Positions 35,552-49,300 of a stretch of DNA of 64,000 nt are shown piece after piece. The stretch comes from Lichenostomus cassidix (lineage: Eukaryota > Chordata > Aves > Passeriformes > Meliphagidae): assembly GCA_008360975.2 (NCBI GenBank), contig CM039189.1, positions 13,272,056 to 13,336,055 on the forward strand, written 5' to 3'. The first letter of the stretch is position 1. Every line of letters starts with the position of its first letter. Below the pieces are notes generated by a model. The model worked only from the letters and a program-made list of their open reading frames with translations, had not been told where the DNA came from and searched no databases. The position numbers and the translations under genes were made by a program.

Positions 35552-37459
35552 CTTCATGCTTGCAGTGCTTCATTTCTCTTGGGACCTATTGTAGGCTTCA
35601 AAAGATAAAAGAAACCTATTGTTCCGTGAGCCACTGAACAACGTAAAATGGTATTGTAGTATAAGTTTCTTTGACAGGTTGACCTCATGAAGAGATTTCA
35701 GTTATTTCTTTTCATTTTCTTTACTGTGGCTTTGGTGAATTAGGCTAGGATATTGATTTTGTGGCAGCACTGAAATCATAATGGCTTTTAATTTCAAAGA
35801 TGACTGTTTGTCTTATTACAATATCTGTTTCTGAACAGTTACATGAGAATTTAAGCCTTACTTCCTTAAACTATACATCTGCTTCTCACTTTCAGGCCTA
35901 ATAAAGTGTTTCAATTTGCTTTTCCAATTTTTTTTTTTTAATCTCACCTAAACATGTGCTCAAGTAGAGGGCTGCAGATCATTTCCTCTTAGTTCTGACT
36001 TGATTCAAAGCACTCACCATATGCATCCATTAAGGACCAAACACACTGACCCCACTTTTACCAAAAGGTTCAGAGTCTTGCTCATCAAAATATACATGAA
36101 ACACTTAACAGAATTTTCTAACCCTCTTTGATCTGTATGCAGCCCAGAATGTAGATGAGGGGAGAGAACAAAAAACACAGAATATTACCAAGGCAGGATT
36201 TAGAAATACAATGAGGAAAAATTCTCGGGGTAATATTCAAGCACTCTAATTCCTGTGTCTGCATTAAAAGCAAAAGCAGAGGTTATTTTTTTTTTAGAAT
36301 TCCTCAAAGTAGTTCATACTGCAATTCATAAACTTGAAAATACTAAACTGAATTCAGAGAATAATTGTGACTAAACATGAAAATACTGTATGGCTTTCAC
36401 CAAACATTTCCACTCCTTCTTTAGAAATATTTTCTTATTTTGCATGATCTTTATGATAGCTGTGTAGCACAAATTTTTAAAATTATACAGGCTGTCTTTC
36501 TTACAAGGACCCTATGCTAACTGGAAAAATTTTCAAAAACACAGGACATCTAAGAGAAGAAAAAGAAACCAGCAAAGCCAACCACACAAACAAAAACCTC
36601 TGTTTACTCGTAAAAGCACTGAAATTCTTTTTCTGGAATGGGTATTTTATGTTCTCAAAGATTCAGGAACTGAATTTACCCCTATCCATAAATGAATGGA
36701 ATGATTACTAACAACAAAAATGCTGACAAAGATCTGCAAGTTGGGAGTAAAATAAGAAGAGAAAAGGATGTCAATTTTTCTGATGGCAACAACTGCCTTT
36801 AAATGCAAATAAAATCCAGATACATACATTTATTATTTGTTCTTGTTTTAATTATTATTAATATTGCTATATAATATTTGTAAGCAAGGAATTAAGAGAT
36901 ATAATGCTCAAAGCTGTAAATGGTTTTGGACTGGAAGCATTTTTCTTATATTTTTCTGTTCAGAACACAAAAAAAGGCAAGATAATTAAAATATTAGCAT
37001 TACTTATACGAAAAGTTAATTTTTTGAAGGTGTCGGTCTTCTCTTTCAATTGGAAGTATGAATTATTTCTGGTGGACATTTATTAAATATTTTAATCTAG
37101 TAGAAGATAAGAGAGAGAACTCTTCTTCTGTAGTTATATAGAAATACTGTAAAATAGATTTCACAACCAACTATTTCTTCAATCAATGCCTAATTTACTG
37201 ACTATAGTGAATATTTTATACCATTAAAAACAGGGGAATATGTTTAAATGCTTATATCTGTATTTCAGTTAAGTTCAGTGTGTATTATGATAACTTTTTT
37301 AGCCTGAGGTATTTCGACTGCATAGGAAAAGAAAGTTTATTTTTATTTTATCACTATAGTTCTTCTGTATCTTTTTGCATTAATATTAAACATAACTGTC
37401 CCAGTTTTCTCTCTATTTTCTACTTGCCAGTTTCAAACTAATAAGCTAGGATTTGGGGA

Positions 37460-37473
37460 CCGCTAGAGGGTTA
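37460..37473 (+). promoter_or_regulatory. CTCF-core-like motif
   Basis: CCGCTAGAGGGTTA, preceded by GGGGA, follows the vertebrate CTCF core (CCGCTAGAGGGCGC-type) for its first 11 bases. It departs from it in the last three (TTA in place of CGC-type). It contains a CpG in CpG-poor surroundings. If bound, it could be an insulator or loop anchor in a gene desert. A single motif match in 64 kb may be chance. Confidence 0.3.
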
Positions 37474-37705
37474 TATGAGCATTCTACTGAATTTTAAGTC
37501 AAGTTAGTCATATGAATCTTAATTATCATGTGTAGGAAACTGATATCTCCCTAAGAAATCCCTTGTGATAGAAACAAAAAGGAAAAGTCAAAAGAAAATT
37601 TCCTGTGCACAGATCATGAAAGCCTTTCAGGTTTTGACAGCAAGCATTTTACTATTTACTGCCTTAAGTTACTTAATGTGTTTTGAGTAAAATAAATATC
37701 TCCTT

Positions 37706-37753
37706 CAAAAAAATCAAAACAAAACAAACAAATAAAAGAGCAAAAACAAAATA
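37706..37753. repeat. CAAAA/CAAA-type A-rich repeat
   Basis: Imperfect CAAAA and CAAA units over about 48 bases. Confidence 0.8.
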
Positions 37754-40170
37754 TTAAGAACAGAAAGAATCATTATCACATCCATTTTTCAGTTGAGAAA
37801 CTGGGGCAAAAAGTTTGAGGGATCTCAGTCACAATGCAAATGTGCAGAAACAGAACCCTAAATCCCCCATCTCACATTTAAATTTGGCCTTGCTTGTTTA
37901 CATAGCCAAAACATCCCTGAATTATTGGGAAAAAATGTAACTTTGCTAAGACACACAGGGGTTTGATTTAATCTCTATTAATGAACAATTAAGTGGCAAC
38001 TGTTTAAAGCAAGATGTGCACAGATTCTGGGAAGACATGGCATTCATACACTTTACAGAATCCTGTGTTACTGGGTTAAGCAGCAGCTGACCAGAATGGT
38101 CAGGTTTCCTGTGTTCTCACAGTCTTCACAGTCCATTAATTTGTTGCAGTAATCCCCAGTGTTAGACATCTAAGTTCTTTACAGTCAATTAGAATACCCT
38201 CTGCATTACAAAACTATATGATTTTACTCTCTGGGCTTTCAGGGTCCTGTGCCTTCACAGCAACAGGCACTGCTGAATTTCAGCTTCTCTCAGACTTAAA
38301 AAGCATCTATTTTATTCACTCATCAGCCCCTGGGTAGCATTTGTGGATTGGAATCTTAACAGGTAAGAAACTGATCTTGCTATCCAGTCTGGTCATTATC
38401 ACATCCTTTGTCAAGAGCCAAGAAATCACTGATTCATGCTCTGATTTTCAGGCAGGATTGGTTCTACTCAGACATCAATGATGTCCAATTCTGTGGCAGT
38501 TTCAATCACACCTATCCATCTCACGTCCAGCAAAAAGAAAAAAGAAAAAAACCTCAGTTCTGCTACTAACACAGTCCTTAAGTGCTGCTCTCTGCAAGGT
38601 GTCCAGACCTGGATTCATCTTCAAGTGACCCTCATCTGTGCTCAAATACAGCAGTTGACCTCTTGGCAGTGAAATATCAGGGAGTCAGCATAAACGATGC
38701 TCTGACACTCACTTAGGGGAAACTCAAATCGTTTGTCATGATGGAGCAGTCCCTGTGCATTGCTGCAAGCTCCAAATGAGCCAAGGTCAAGAGTCATCTC
38801 CCCTCAGGCCATTTCAAAGGGTGCCTTCAATTTTCTTTGATGCATGACTTTGCTCCTCCTCAGATCTGCACTAGATGCCATCTAAATTTATCATGCCTCG
38901 TTTTGAAAAACAGTTTGTTGTCTTTAAACTTCTAAGGGTATTGGACCACTATCATTTAAATCACTGATTTTATTTTTTTTTACAGTTCTGCCTGGTTTTA
39001 GTTGTCCATTGCAATTTTTGAATAACATTTAATGGCTAATTATGACTGTCCCTCACTCTAAACTGTCAAAGTCACCATCAGTTCTGAATCCTCAGCTTCT
39101 TTCTGTCTTCCATGTTGAGCTCCACAGTAAGTCTGGAAATACACTGCCTTAGAGTTTAGATAAACTATGTATTTTCAAGTATGGTGTGGGCAGTATTAAC
39201 TGCATACAAACACAGAGATAAGCACGGGAATCTCAAGAAAAAGATCATTCAAAGAAAGTAATAAAATCAAACAATTAATTTTTTTCACCTGTTGAGTTTA
39301 GCAATACTAGGTGACATGAAAGTTTCTTATTAAAAATTCAGCATTTGACTAATTTTTAAAGACCACCTTTTCCATCCATTTCTTTTTTGCCCTAAGGTAA
39401 ATTTCAATGTGAACTTCAGTCACTCCTCTCATTTTCTCGCCCTCCCAAAAAATAATCAGTTGGAGTAAGGGAAAGCAATTCCTATGCCCACAGACCTTTT
39501 ACATGACAGGACAGACCCAGAAGGACTAATAGCAGTGAAATTTCATTAGGAACAGTCAATCTCAGCAAGATAGAAATGCTGACAAGTCATGATTTAAGCT
39601 TCTGTGCCAAGCCAATACCTAAAGAAGAGTTTGTACCAGGGTGTCATCTTGATGGTGCTGGACTAGTCAGATGTCCTTAAAAAGGATGAAGAGTATGCTA
39701 CTGCAGCATGAAGTGTTTGGCCTACATGAGGAGAGCAGGTTTTGCTGTCTTAAGATGGGAAGTAGAGGAGGAATTGACTCTGAACTGCTTACCTTAACTG
39801 GACAGAATGCATCCCAAAAACAAAAAGCAGGAAAACCAAAACCACAGGAATACCAAATTAGCAATAGTAACTCATTCAAAAGGAACACACAATTCACCTT
39901 CAATGAATAAAAAGAACATGTGCAAATATTGGTGGCAATATTGAAGGACAAGCTTTTGGTCTTCGGGAAACACAAATTCAGACTCATTTGCACTATTAAT
40001 CTGCGTATTAGACAATGGGCATGAAAAAAAAGCTGCTACTGCACAGAAAGATATGCCTACACAATGTCCAAGAGAAAGCTACTTCCAAAAAATGCCAAAG
40101 ACCTTTCTCTGTTTAAAGAGTGTTATTAGATTGCTTTAAACTGTATCACTAGGGCTACTTCTTGGCTTTT

Positions 40171-40183
40171 CCAATTGACGTCA
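40171..40183. promoter_or_regulatory. CCAAT box abutting a perfect CRE palindrome
   Basis: CCAAT at 40171-40175 is followed directly by TGACGTCA at 40176-40183, the full CREB/ATF palindrome with its CpG intact. CCAAT-CRE pairs occur in cAMP-responsive promoters. No TATA box, initiator or open frame that would define a promoter is evident downstream, so the site may be a distal element, an unannotated transcript's promoter, or chance. Confidence 0.3.
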
Positions 40184-40862
40184 GGAGAGGTGAGGAGCAA
40201 AAGGCAGTTTTAAGATTATGGCTTGAACCACAGAATAGCCAATAGACCTTTGGGATCCTTACGGGACAGAAAAGTTATGAGTATGTGAAGAAGGGAGACT
40301 AAGACTTAGCCAGACCCTCTGACTTCAAAAGTTGAAGTCCAGAGTGCATTGACAAATACATAATTTTTCCTCTCTCCACAGATACCCCTTTCTAATGACC
40401 ACAGTAAATCACGAAGTCTTGCCCCATCATTCTGCTTTATGGGAGACTGGAGACCAGCACAAGTTGATTCCACTTCCCAGTTTCTATGCACTTCACTATG
40501 CAGCAGAAGAACACTAACTTTAGTTTCACCCAAAAGTAAACTTTGGCAAAAAGAAAAATCCTCTGAGTGTTCCAGCCCCCTTTTAAGTACTAAGTTTAAA
40601 AAAGGCTATAGATTTCTCCAGGAATAATACATGGTATGTTCTAAGTATTTACACTACAAAATTCAGTCACCCCAACAATGAGATACAGAAAAAACCTTTA
40701 CAAACAAAAATTTTATTCTCTCTTCATATGGAAGAATAAGCTACATGCTTACACAATAATAGAGATACACAAAATTTAACTAGTAAATATGAATTTTGAA
40801 GGGTTAATTCCCAACCTCTCTAGGTTGACTTACTCCCAGTGGGGATTTCTTCCCAACAATAC

Positions 40863-40882
40863 ATTCAATGTTATTCAATGTT
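40863..40882. repeat. 10-bp tandem duplication
   Basis: ATTCAATGTT occurs twice in a row without mismatch. Confidence 0.9.
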
Positions 40883-40960
40883 ACGCAAATTACTCTCTTG
40901 CTATACTTTTTTTCACAGAGCACTATCATATAGTTTGTCCAATAGGTTTTTCAGGAATTC

Positions 40961-40988
40961 AAAAAACAAACAAACAAACAAACAAAAA
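40961..40988. repeat. (AAAC)n microsatellite
   Basis: About five AAAC units, continuing into A-rich sequence with scattered C to about 41008. The A/C tract removes stop codons and so inflates the overlapping open frames at 40789-41066. Confidence 0.9.
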
Positions 40989-43331
40989 AACACCAAAAAA
41001 AAAACCAACCACTCAATATCTCCATTCTGCAAACACTTCAAAATTAACATAAGCCCTTTTTCTTAATGCTAGCTGTTCTTGTAGTTTTGTCTTCCTGAAC
41101 ACATTTTAAACACTACAATTATCAGAAGAATTAAAAGTCATCTGGAAAGCACACTTTGAGCCTCATGATTTTGATTCCAAAACACAGACCCTAATGCATG
41201 CTTTCATTTTGCAAGCAAACATACTAGCAAATCCTTCATCGTCTGCACTCAAAATCTCTCCTAGCTGACAGCTGGACCTTATGCTGCCTTTTCAGTCAAT
41301 TAATAGTTTTGTTAACTTTCCTTAAGTCTTCTTTCCCACACACAGAGCACATAGCCATAAGGCTCCTGCATCTGATTCACATCTTTAGTGTTTTTTGAAG
41401 CAGCGTTTAACACACTGCCCTGAATGGACCTCAGAAAACACCATGATTGTTCTCAAAGGAAAATATATTCTAAATTGTGCAAATAAATACATCCCAAATA
41501 AGAGTAGAAAGTGAACTGACTGAAAGATATCTACTACATCAAATCAGTTTTTCTGCCGGTCCTAGGCTTTTTGATTAATAATTATTGAGTAGGGATGTTG
41601 AACTATATTCTGAAGAGTCTGGTATACAGCATGTTTTGTGATGATCATAGCAACTGCATCAAAATAGAAAAATCTTGTAAAATTTGAAAGGGTTTTTTGT
41701 GTATGGAGAAACTCTGGATGAAATACCAAAAATCTATAGACTGAAGAAGTAGCTCATAAAACACCATAAACTTCCCTCAGAATAGCTGGAAGTCACAAAA
41801 CAATAGAATTGAACTGGAGGTCTCAGATTATTATTTCTCCTAAAGAATACTTAGTACATCTTGACTGGAGGTTGGAGACAAATTTATACTATTTGTTAAT
41901 TTTCTTTGAAATGTTTTAATAAAAAATGAGATAAAATCACTGTTTTACAAATAATGAAGAAGAACAAACTATATCATGACAGGGTTTCCCTGTGTTTCAA
42001 ATGCAGATATTACCAAGATAATAATAAAATTTTATAACAAATGTCAGAACATTTCCAAGGTACAAAACCTTATTTGGATTTGCATCACAGTAGCATTCTG
42101 TGCTTTCAAGACTTTTTGCACACAATAAACAATACTTGCATTGGCAAGTATTAGTCAGGTGACAACAGTCATGCCTTTGTGGAATTGTATATTTCAAGAT
42201 CCAAATGTTAACACTAACTATTATATTAGACATAAAAAAATTCAGTTTTTGTACAGAAGCAGATGTTTCCCAATGATAAAACTTCATGTAAATAGAATTG
42301 TGTCATTTCCACCACGTTTGAAGGTTAAGTGGAAACTGTTTTCAACATCTTTAGCAAGAATTCCTCCTCCACAATTTTCCTCTCCCTGTATCTGAATGTA
42401 ATTCATATCATAACCTAATATAAATTGTAAATCACGCTGTTTCCGACAGAACTATGATGAATACACATTCGAATAAAAGAAAAAAGTGGTGGAGCAATAT
42501 AGTCCCTGGAATTTAACACTCTGTGGTCAGAAGGTCACATATGTTAGGTTTCTTATTTATATCCCTATTAAAAGCTCTGATCTGTGGGAAGCAGGATAGA
42601 AGCAATATGACTCATTTTAAAAATAAAGAATGTATTGTTGTTGTACTGTACATGTTTTGTTTCTGGGCACTTAATGATAACAGTGCATGAACTGCAGGTG
42701 ACTATAAGTGGAAAAAAGATCTTCATCAGGAGACATAAATATTTGTTCCTACTTCTCTGGTAAGTGCTTCATTAAAAGCATAACAAAATACGTATTTCAT
42801 GAACAAGTCACGCAAATTAACAATCTTCACAATTTTTTCTGGCTTCTATGTGCCTCTGGACATCAAATTATATACAGGCTGACCAGACATTTTGAATGCA
42901 TTTATGCTGAACAAGCAGCATATAAAGAAGGAAGACTAAGGACTTTATGTACATTGCACTCTTCAATTCAAAATAGTCAGTTATTCTGATCTACAGATTA
43001 ATCCAGGTAATTTGAAAACAATGTGGCAAGCCTTTATTCACTAGGTAAGCATTCTCCATAAATTTCAGCAAAAACCATATTGTGGCTTAGTATTTGTGCC
43101 AAATAATTTGACCTGCGATATTAATATTTTCTGCTGTACATCACATAGGTACATAAAAAAGTGACATACTGACAGTTTTCTATCAGCAAGGTATTCATCT
43201 CCACTCCAATAATTTCGCTTTGAGAAATAATAAAAGAGCGCATAATGATCCTGACCTTATGTGATAAAAACAAAAAGTAGTAGGGAACATGAGAAGATAG
43301 ACAAATGATAAAGTGCTGAGCATTTAGAAAA

Positions 43332-43370
43332 CCAAAACAAACAAACAAAAAAACAACACAAAACCAAAAA
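43332..43370. repeat. A/C-rich AAAC-type tract
   Basis: CAAAACAAACAAACAAAAA-like sequence of about 39 bases. The minus-strand frame over 43121-43453 owes its poly-Phe/Val/Cys segment to this tract. Confidence 0.85.
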
Positions 43371-46300
43371 TGCTGGACTCTTTTTAATGAGTGGAAAGAC
43401 TTGTTTGGGAATTTGTGGGTTAGTTGTTTTGGTGTTGGACTGTTTTGAGGCAAGTGTTCTACCTCTTGCCTAGGACAGTAAAAATGTCACTATTACATGT
43501 ACCTAGATCCATAAATACCTTCAGAGACTTGTCATAGCCAAAACTCTTTCCACTGCTGTTTTGGAGATTTGGGTTTGTTTTTTTTTAATATTGGCAATGG
43601 ATGCTGAGGAAGTGAGGTTTTTTTACTTGCAGTTTCATACCATAGTTGTGAATGTGCTTGGATGTTTGATAGGACAGCATTACCTGGGTTACAGCTTCTT
43701 CTTTCTGGCATAAGTATATTCCCTTTGAGCATATTCCTTTTTTAGTTGCAATAAAAAGTGTGAGTCTTATTGTTTGTTTGTTTTCTTTAGGAGAAGCAGC
43801 TGCAAAGTCATAATTATGTTCACTTCCCACATTGGCAACAAGCAAGCTTCATATTTTCATGCATTTTAAATTACCTGTAAGGATAGGCTGAGCCACTTCC
43901 ACCCTGAGGTTTACAAGTTTCCCAGTATCTAACTCATATTGCTATTAAAAACGGGGTTTGATTCATTTTTAATTATATTGAGAATAGCTGATAAATCAGT
44001 TTGTAATATATTAAATAAGTAAAAGTACAGTATCACTGGAAAGATACAGCACTACAATACTGTTATCAGCTCTTACATTTTGAGAAATTCATCTTCAAAC
44101 ACAGCAAACACAGTTGATGATTGCTTTCTGGACATCAGGAACCAGTTAGTGATACCTCAGTCAACAAATGATCTTAGAGGAAAGTAAAAGAGAGCGGAAG
44201 AAGAAGAGGTTGCAAGGAAAAAGAACGGTGTCAGAGACCCTGGAGAGTCAGAAATGCTCTAAAAGCTTCAGTGCTCACACTTTTCATATATCATATACCT
44301 CCTCACACCTTCTGTTTGTCTTGCCCACATAAAACACTGTTTTGGAACACGGCCCATCTCTTGACAGAGTACCTAATAAAAGTTTGTGGCCTGCCCATTC
44401 CTTTATCAAGAGCCAATAAGCAAACATCAGTATTGAAACAAAATGCTGTCACCCTTTTGACCTAAGCATCTATGCAAAATTCAGACTCTGAGTCCTTGTT
44501 TCTCTCAAGAGGAGGAAATGATGATAGAGTCCAGAATTTCTTCAGTGCAATCCGCAGTAAATTGTATTTTAAAGCCCAATTTTCTTGAACACAACAGGAA
44601 TCGAGCAGCAGGAGATAGCTTCCTTGCTCACAGCTTTGCTTTTTAGCAAGTAGTTTACGTAAAGCTCTCTTTGCTTTCAGTATAACTGCTTCTTTGGTTG
44701 CACCTGGAGCTTTCCTGTTCCTTTCCTGTGCACACCTGGAGTGTGTCTGCCCTTCTCATCGCATGTCCTGACACCCATTTGCAGCCAAAATCCTTCCCCA
44801 AACTCTGTATTTAACTGTACCTTGCAGCCCACTAAGAAACTGCTTCAGCAGAATAATGAACAGCACTGTACATGAACTGAATTTTTAGGGGTTGTTTCAA
44901 TATTTTTGACTATCTCTAAACACAGATGGCACTTAACTGTTCCCTTATTCAGCTTGAATAAGAGGTGGTTGTTCTATTTAGCAGCTGCACCTATGTTTCT
45001 TCCCATCCCTAACACAACCATCACAATACCACCCCACTATTTCACTCTTTGCTGAACATTAGTATATTGCCTTTATATTTTCTGCTCTACAAAGAAGAGC
45101 ACGTGTAGAATGCTCCTTTTATACTCATTTTCATAAGTGGAACAATCTTTCAAAAATGACTGGGTTTTTTTCTTCTCATTTTTTTCTGTGTGCTATTAGC
45201 ATACACAGAGAAGCTGGAAGCATTTTCCGAAGAACTGGGAATGGCTTGCCAGAGAATAGATCACCTCTTACATAGGGTATCTCCACTATCTGTTCACCCA
45301 ATTATTTTTTAAATTCATCGGGAAGTAAAGTGTCACCCTATATCCTACCATATTTACACAGATACTCAGGGAGTCTCACCAGATCATCACCATCCTGGGC
45401 TTTCGTGATGCAAACTGAGCACCACATCCCAAATGGGAGAGTTGTTCTGATTTGACAGACATGCCTTACCCTTCTCAGGTACAGAGCTTTGAAATTTAGA
45501 AACTCAGACAATGGCAGAACAACAGTGTTTGGTGAGAATCCATGATCTTGCAAAGAGAAACCAACCTTGTTTAAAATCCTTCAACCTACATGTGGAAGCC
45601 TGCCAAAGAGACTATAAATCAACATACTTCACTTTTATAGGGACTTTCAGAAAAGTCAAAATGGAGCTACATTATTTATATTTATGGGAAGATGTATTTA
45701 ATGTTTATAAATCCATTTGGATAATAACAGTGACTTTAATGCACTGATAGATGGCTCTTCTAATGTACATTACAAGAATGATCACCTACAACATATGTAA
45801 TATAATCTCCATGTTGATTAGTCTTTGTCTGTTACTTAATAAAAATTTTCAAAACCTCAGTAAAACATAACTGTTTTTCTTAAATGTGTTAACAACCCAT
45901 GGATGTCAGAAAAGTACTTTCTTTTTGAGCTTTGAGAATGACGTATGTGAAATGGCATCTTCAGACTTCTGGCTTCTAGTAGTTCTCCAGAGAATGGATC
46001 TGTAGTCATTTAAACAACACAGCAGGTTTTGGCAGCAGCAGTTTTAGGAAATCTGTTACAAAAGGGAGTGTCCGTGCTGATGACATCGTGCTAATATGAA
46101 AATGACTGTTCTAACAACTATGGTAAGTCTCTGAGCTCTGTGTGCTCTGTTTTCCATGGTAAAGCTCTCATGAGCTGGCAAAACAGGAAGTGAGTAAACA
46201 CTACAACTTCAGATACACATCTAGGGCCTAGAGAGAGGCTTGCAGAGTGCTAAAATCAACCAGCCCTAAAGTTTTGCTGAGAAGCTGCAGCTTAGCAGGC

Positions 46301-49300
46301 TGGGACTGTAAATAAATAAATAGATAATGCCCACCTTTGCAGACAGCACACCAAGCAGAACACCCAGTGCACACCAGCTCTGGCCCTGCCTCCTGGGTGC
46401 TCATTAACTGTCATAAAAGAGGAAACTGAAATCTAAGTTTCATATAATGAATAGGAAATACAAGACACCTTTTTATGTGACCTCAGTGGTGTTGATACCT
46501 TTAAAAGATCAGCAAGCGCACCTATGGGACTGCTATTTATAATACCGTGAAATAAGGATTTTGAAGAAGGATTTTTAAATGCTGTATTTAAAATATGAGA
46601 AATATGAAAGAATTTCAGTATTATTAATTCCTATTTACTTTGAGACACTCTATTTGTGGCATTGCGGTGGAATGTACGGTATTATCAAAAAGAAAATTAA
46701 AATTACAGACAAAACCCACAATGGTAGACATTAAGAAATACTAAACTTAATCTCATTGCTTGATTAATTTGAAGACAAAAAGAGCATAAAGCTCACAGAA
46801 TTCAAAGTGAAAATATATAAAGTAAGACATAAAGAGATGCTTCTATCAGAACTGGAAACCAGACAGAGAGCTTGGTCAGAACATGTATAATCTCTGCTGT
46901 CATAACAAAAAACTAATGGTGACAAGCAATCTATACCAGAACAGAGACATGAAATACATGCTGTAAATATATGTCAAGAAGGATACAGATGAATCACAAT
47001 TTTAAAAAGAGGACAAAATCTCTGCAAAACAGTCCAAATTGTTTCTGTGCTAGAAGTGACCCTTTCTACATCTGCTAGCAGAACTGACAGCTCCAGTTGC
47101 CAAGATAATATATCTGGCATAAGGAAGGATTTTCAGAATCATAGTAATAATCTTTTCACAACTATCAACACCCAAGGCATTCACTTTTTGACATCCACAC
47201 AGACAAACATAAAGGAAATAGGATTTACTTATAAGTAAAATGGCGTAATCTCTAGTTATGACTGATTCCATCCTAAAACCATGCTAAGACAAATTATGAG
47301 AGCATTATTAAGTACTCAAAACTAAAGAAAAAGGAAGTTTGTTCCGTAATTTGACACATCTTGTCCACAATTTATCTTCTGGTAAAGTAAACACAAACAT
47401 AACATTGTCTGCATGTCCACTCCTAAGAACCCTGAACTCAAAAGCTTTAAGATGTCTAAATCAGGAAATGGCCTAATCCTCTGTACAAATGCTAACTCTT
47501 GGTTTCTGCACACCTTTCATTATAGTAACTACTACTGGTATGATGACTTTTCTTTATTTGACAAAAACACAGCACTCCTTCCTACATGTATTTCCATACA
47601 TGCACTGTCATAACAACTCTGTTGTTATCACGGTTTTAAAGCATATTTTGAAACTTCAAACAAAATCCTAAAATCTGTGTTACATTTACAGTACATCTGT
47701 CACTCCCAACAAGTCTCAGAACTTGGCTCCAACAGCTCATTACTTACACACAAACAAAATATTACCTCTCTCAGGCAAGCAGTCAATAGAATCATTCATC
47801 AGCATGGAAATGTATGCACCTATTTTCAAACAGAATAGCCACAACATTAATAACACTTTACTACAGCTTTGTTTTTAAAGTAGACATAATTTCTTCAAAA
47901 TGGTACTAGTCCATTTCTTAGATAAAATTCACTGTTCAGTGTTCATAATCTGTTTTGAAGACAACCATCACTAATTAAAAAGAAACCCAACTAATCGAAA
48001 TAAAAACCAACAAAAAAACCCAAAATGCCATTATTTATCTAAAGTCGGATTTTTTTCAGTCTTCACTGTGACTTGTACTGTAAATCCAGATGTACCTTCA
48101 GACACACATAAAGTCAGCTTATTTTCAGTAAGACTCCTTTTTAAGGCCATGCCTTTGTCTTATGCTTCCTAGTGTTCCCAGACTAGAACATACAATAGGA
48201 GGAAGCAGTTCCTTCACAATGCAAAAGCTCAAGAGCTTGAGAACTCCACGAACAAGAAGAAAACCAGAAAATCATGGCTACTTTAGTGCAGATGTGTCTG
48301 AAAGAATCAGAACTAAACTTAACTAAATAGACTCTCTTTAGGGACTGAACAATTAGGTAGATAACATTAGTTGTGTTCTGGCAGACTAAGCTAGAAAAGA
48401 CTACCAGCAAGATGCTAACACAGTGGAGACATGGTGCCACTCATTTTGGCCAAGGCAGCCTTATTTTCATTATTCTGCCTAGACTAGACTTGACACAAGG
48501 AAAGAGGGGAAGCTAAGTGATTACCAAGACAGCCTTGAATACTTCTAGAGTGTGCAATTCCTCTGTCTGTGCCAGAGGAAGTTTCTGAACAGTGGCAAAT
48601 TATGATAATGGAATATATCCAGTACCAAGACTCGACAACAGACAGTCTGAAGCTATGAAACAGACATTTTCAGGCACACTTAGAGCATTCTTTGTCAACT
48701 GAATGTAGGAAGCAAAATTTAATAAAATATGTTAACTGTTTCATAACTTCCATGGAAACAAGCATGCAGTATTCACCTTGAAGAACCAGTAACAAACCTT
48801 TGTGGCACAGTATCCAGCACAAATCCTTTACCATTTCATATGCATGTTTCTGCCCATATTTGCATAGCATGCTCTTGTGTTAGTCCTTAAAAGCAATGCT
48901 CACAACAGAAATATACAGAGACTAAGTTTATTTTTGAAAATTAAAATCTTATCTATCCAGATATTCTTTAAGTGAAATAGAATTCTGAATTCTTTCTCTG
49001 TTTTGGGAGAGTTCGCTAAAGATTTAGAGCCAAAAAACCAGCATGGAAATTATTACACTGAAACAAAATTGCACTACATTGCCTGTCACAATAATTATAA
49101 TTGAGGTAGCGTAAGAGCAACTAGAATTAGGCTGTTCTATAAAATATTCTGAGAGAATAAGTCACAAAATACCATGAATTCTTCCTGCAGAAAAAAACCT
49201 CTTGATACAAGAATAGAGAATAAGAAATGCACAGATACAGCCCAGAAAGATTAAGATATGAAACCAAATTCAAATCTAAGAGAAGAAACATGAGCAGGAT

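Noticed and set aside
38327..38362. 36-base unit between CATCAG and CAG|GTAAGA
   Set aside because: Two of three phases contain stops. Isolated splice-like strings of this kind are expected by chance.
46110..46135. Strong donor string ATG|GTAAGT
   Set aside because: No convincing acceptor and open exon upstream could be set, so it was not listed as an exon.
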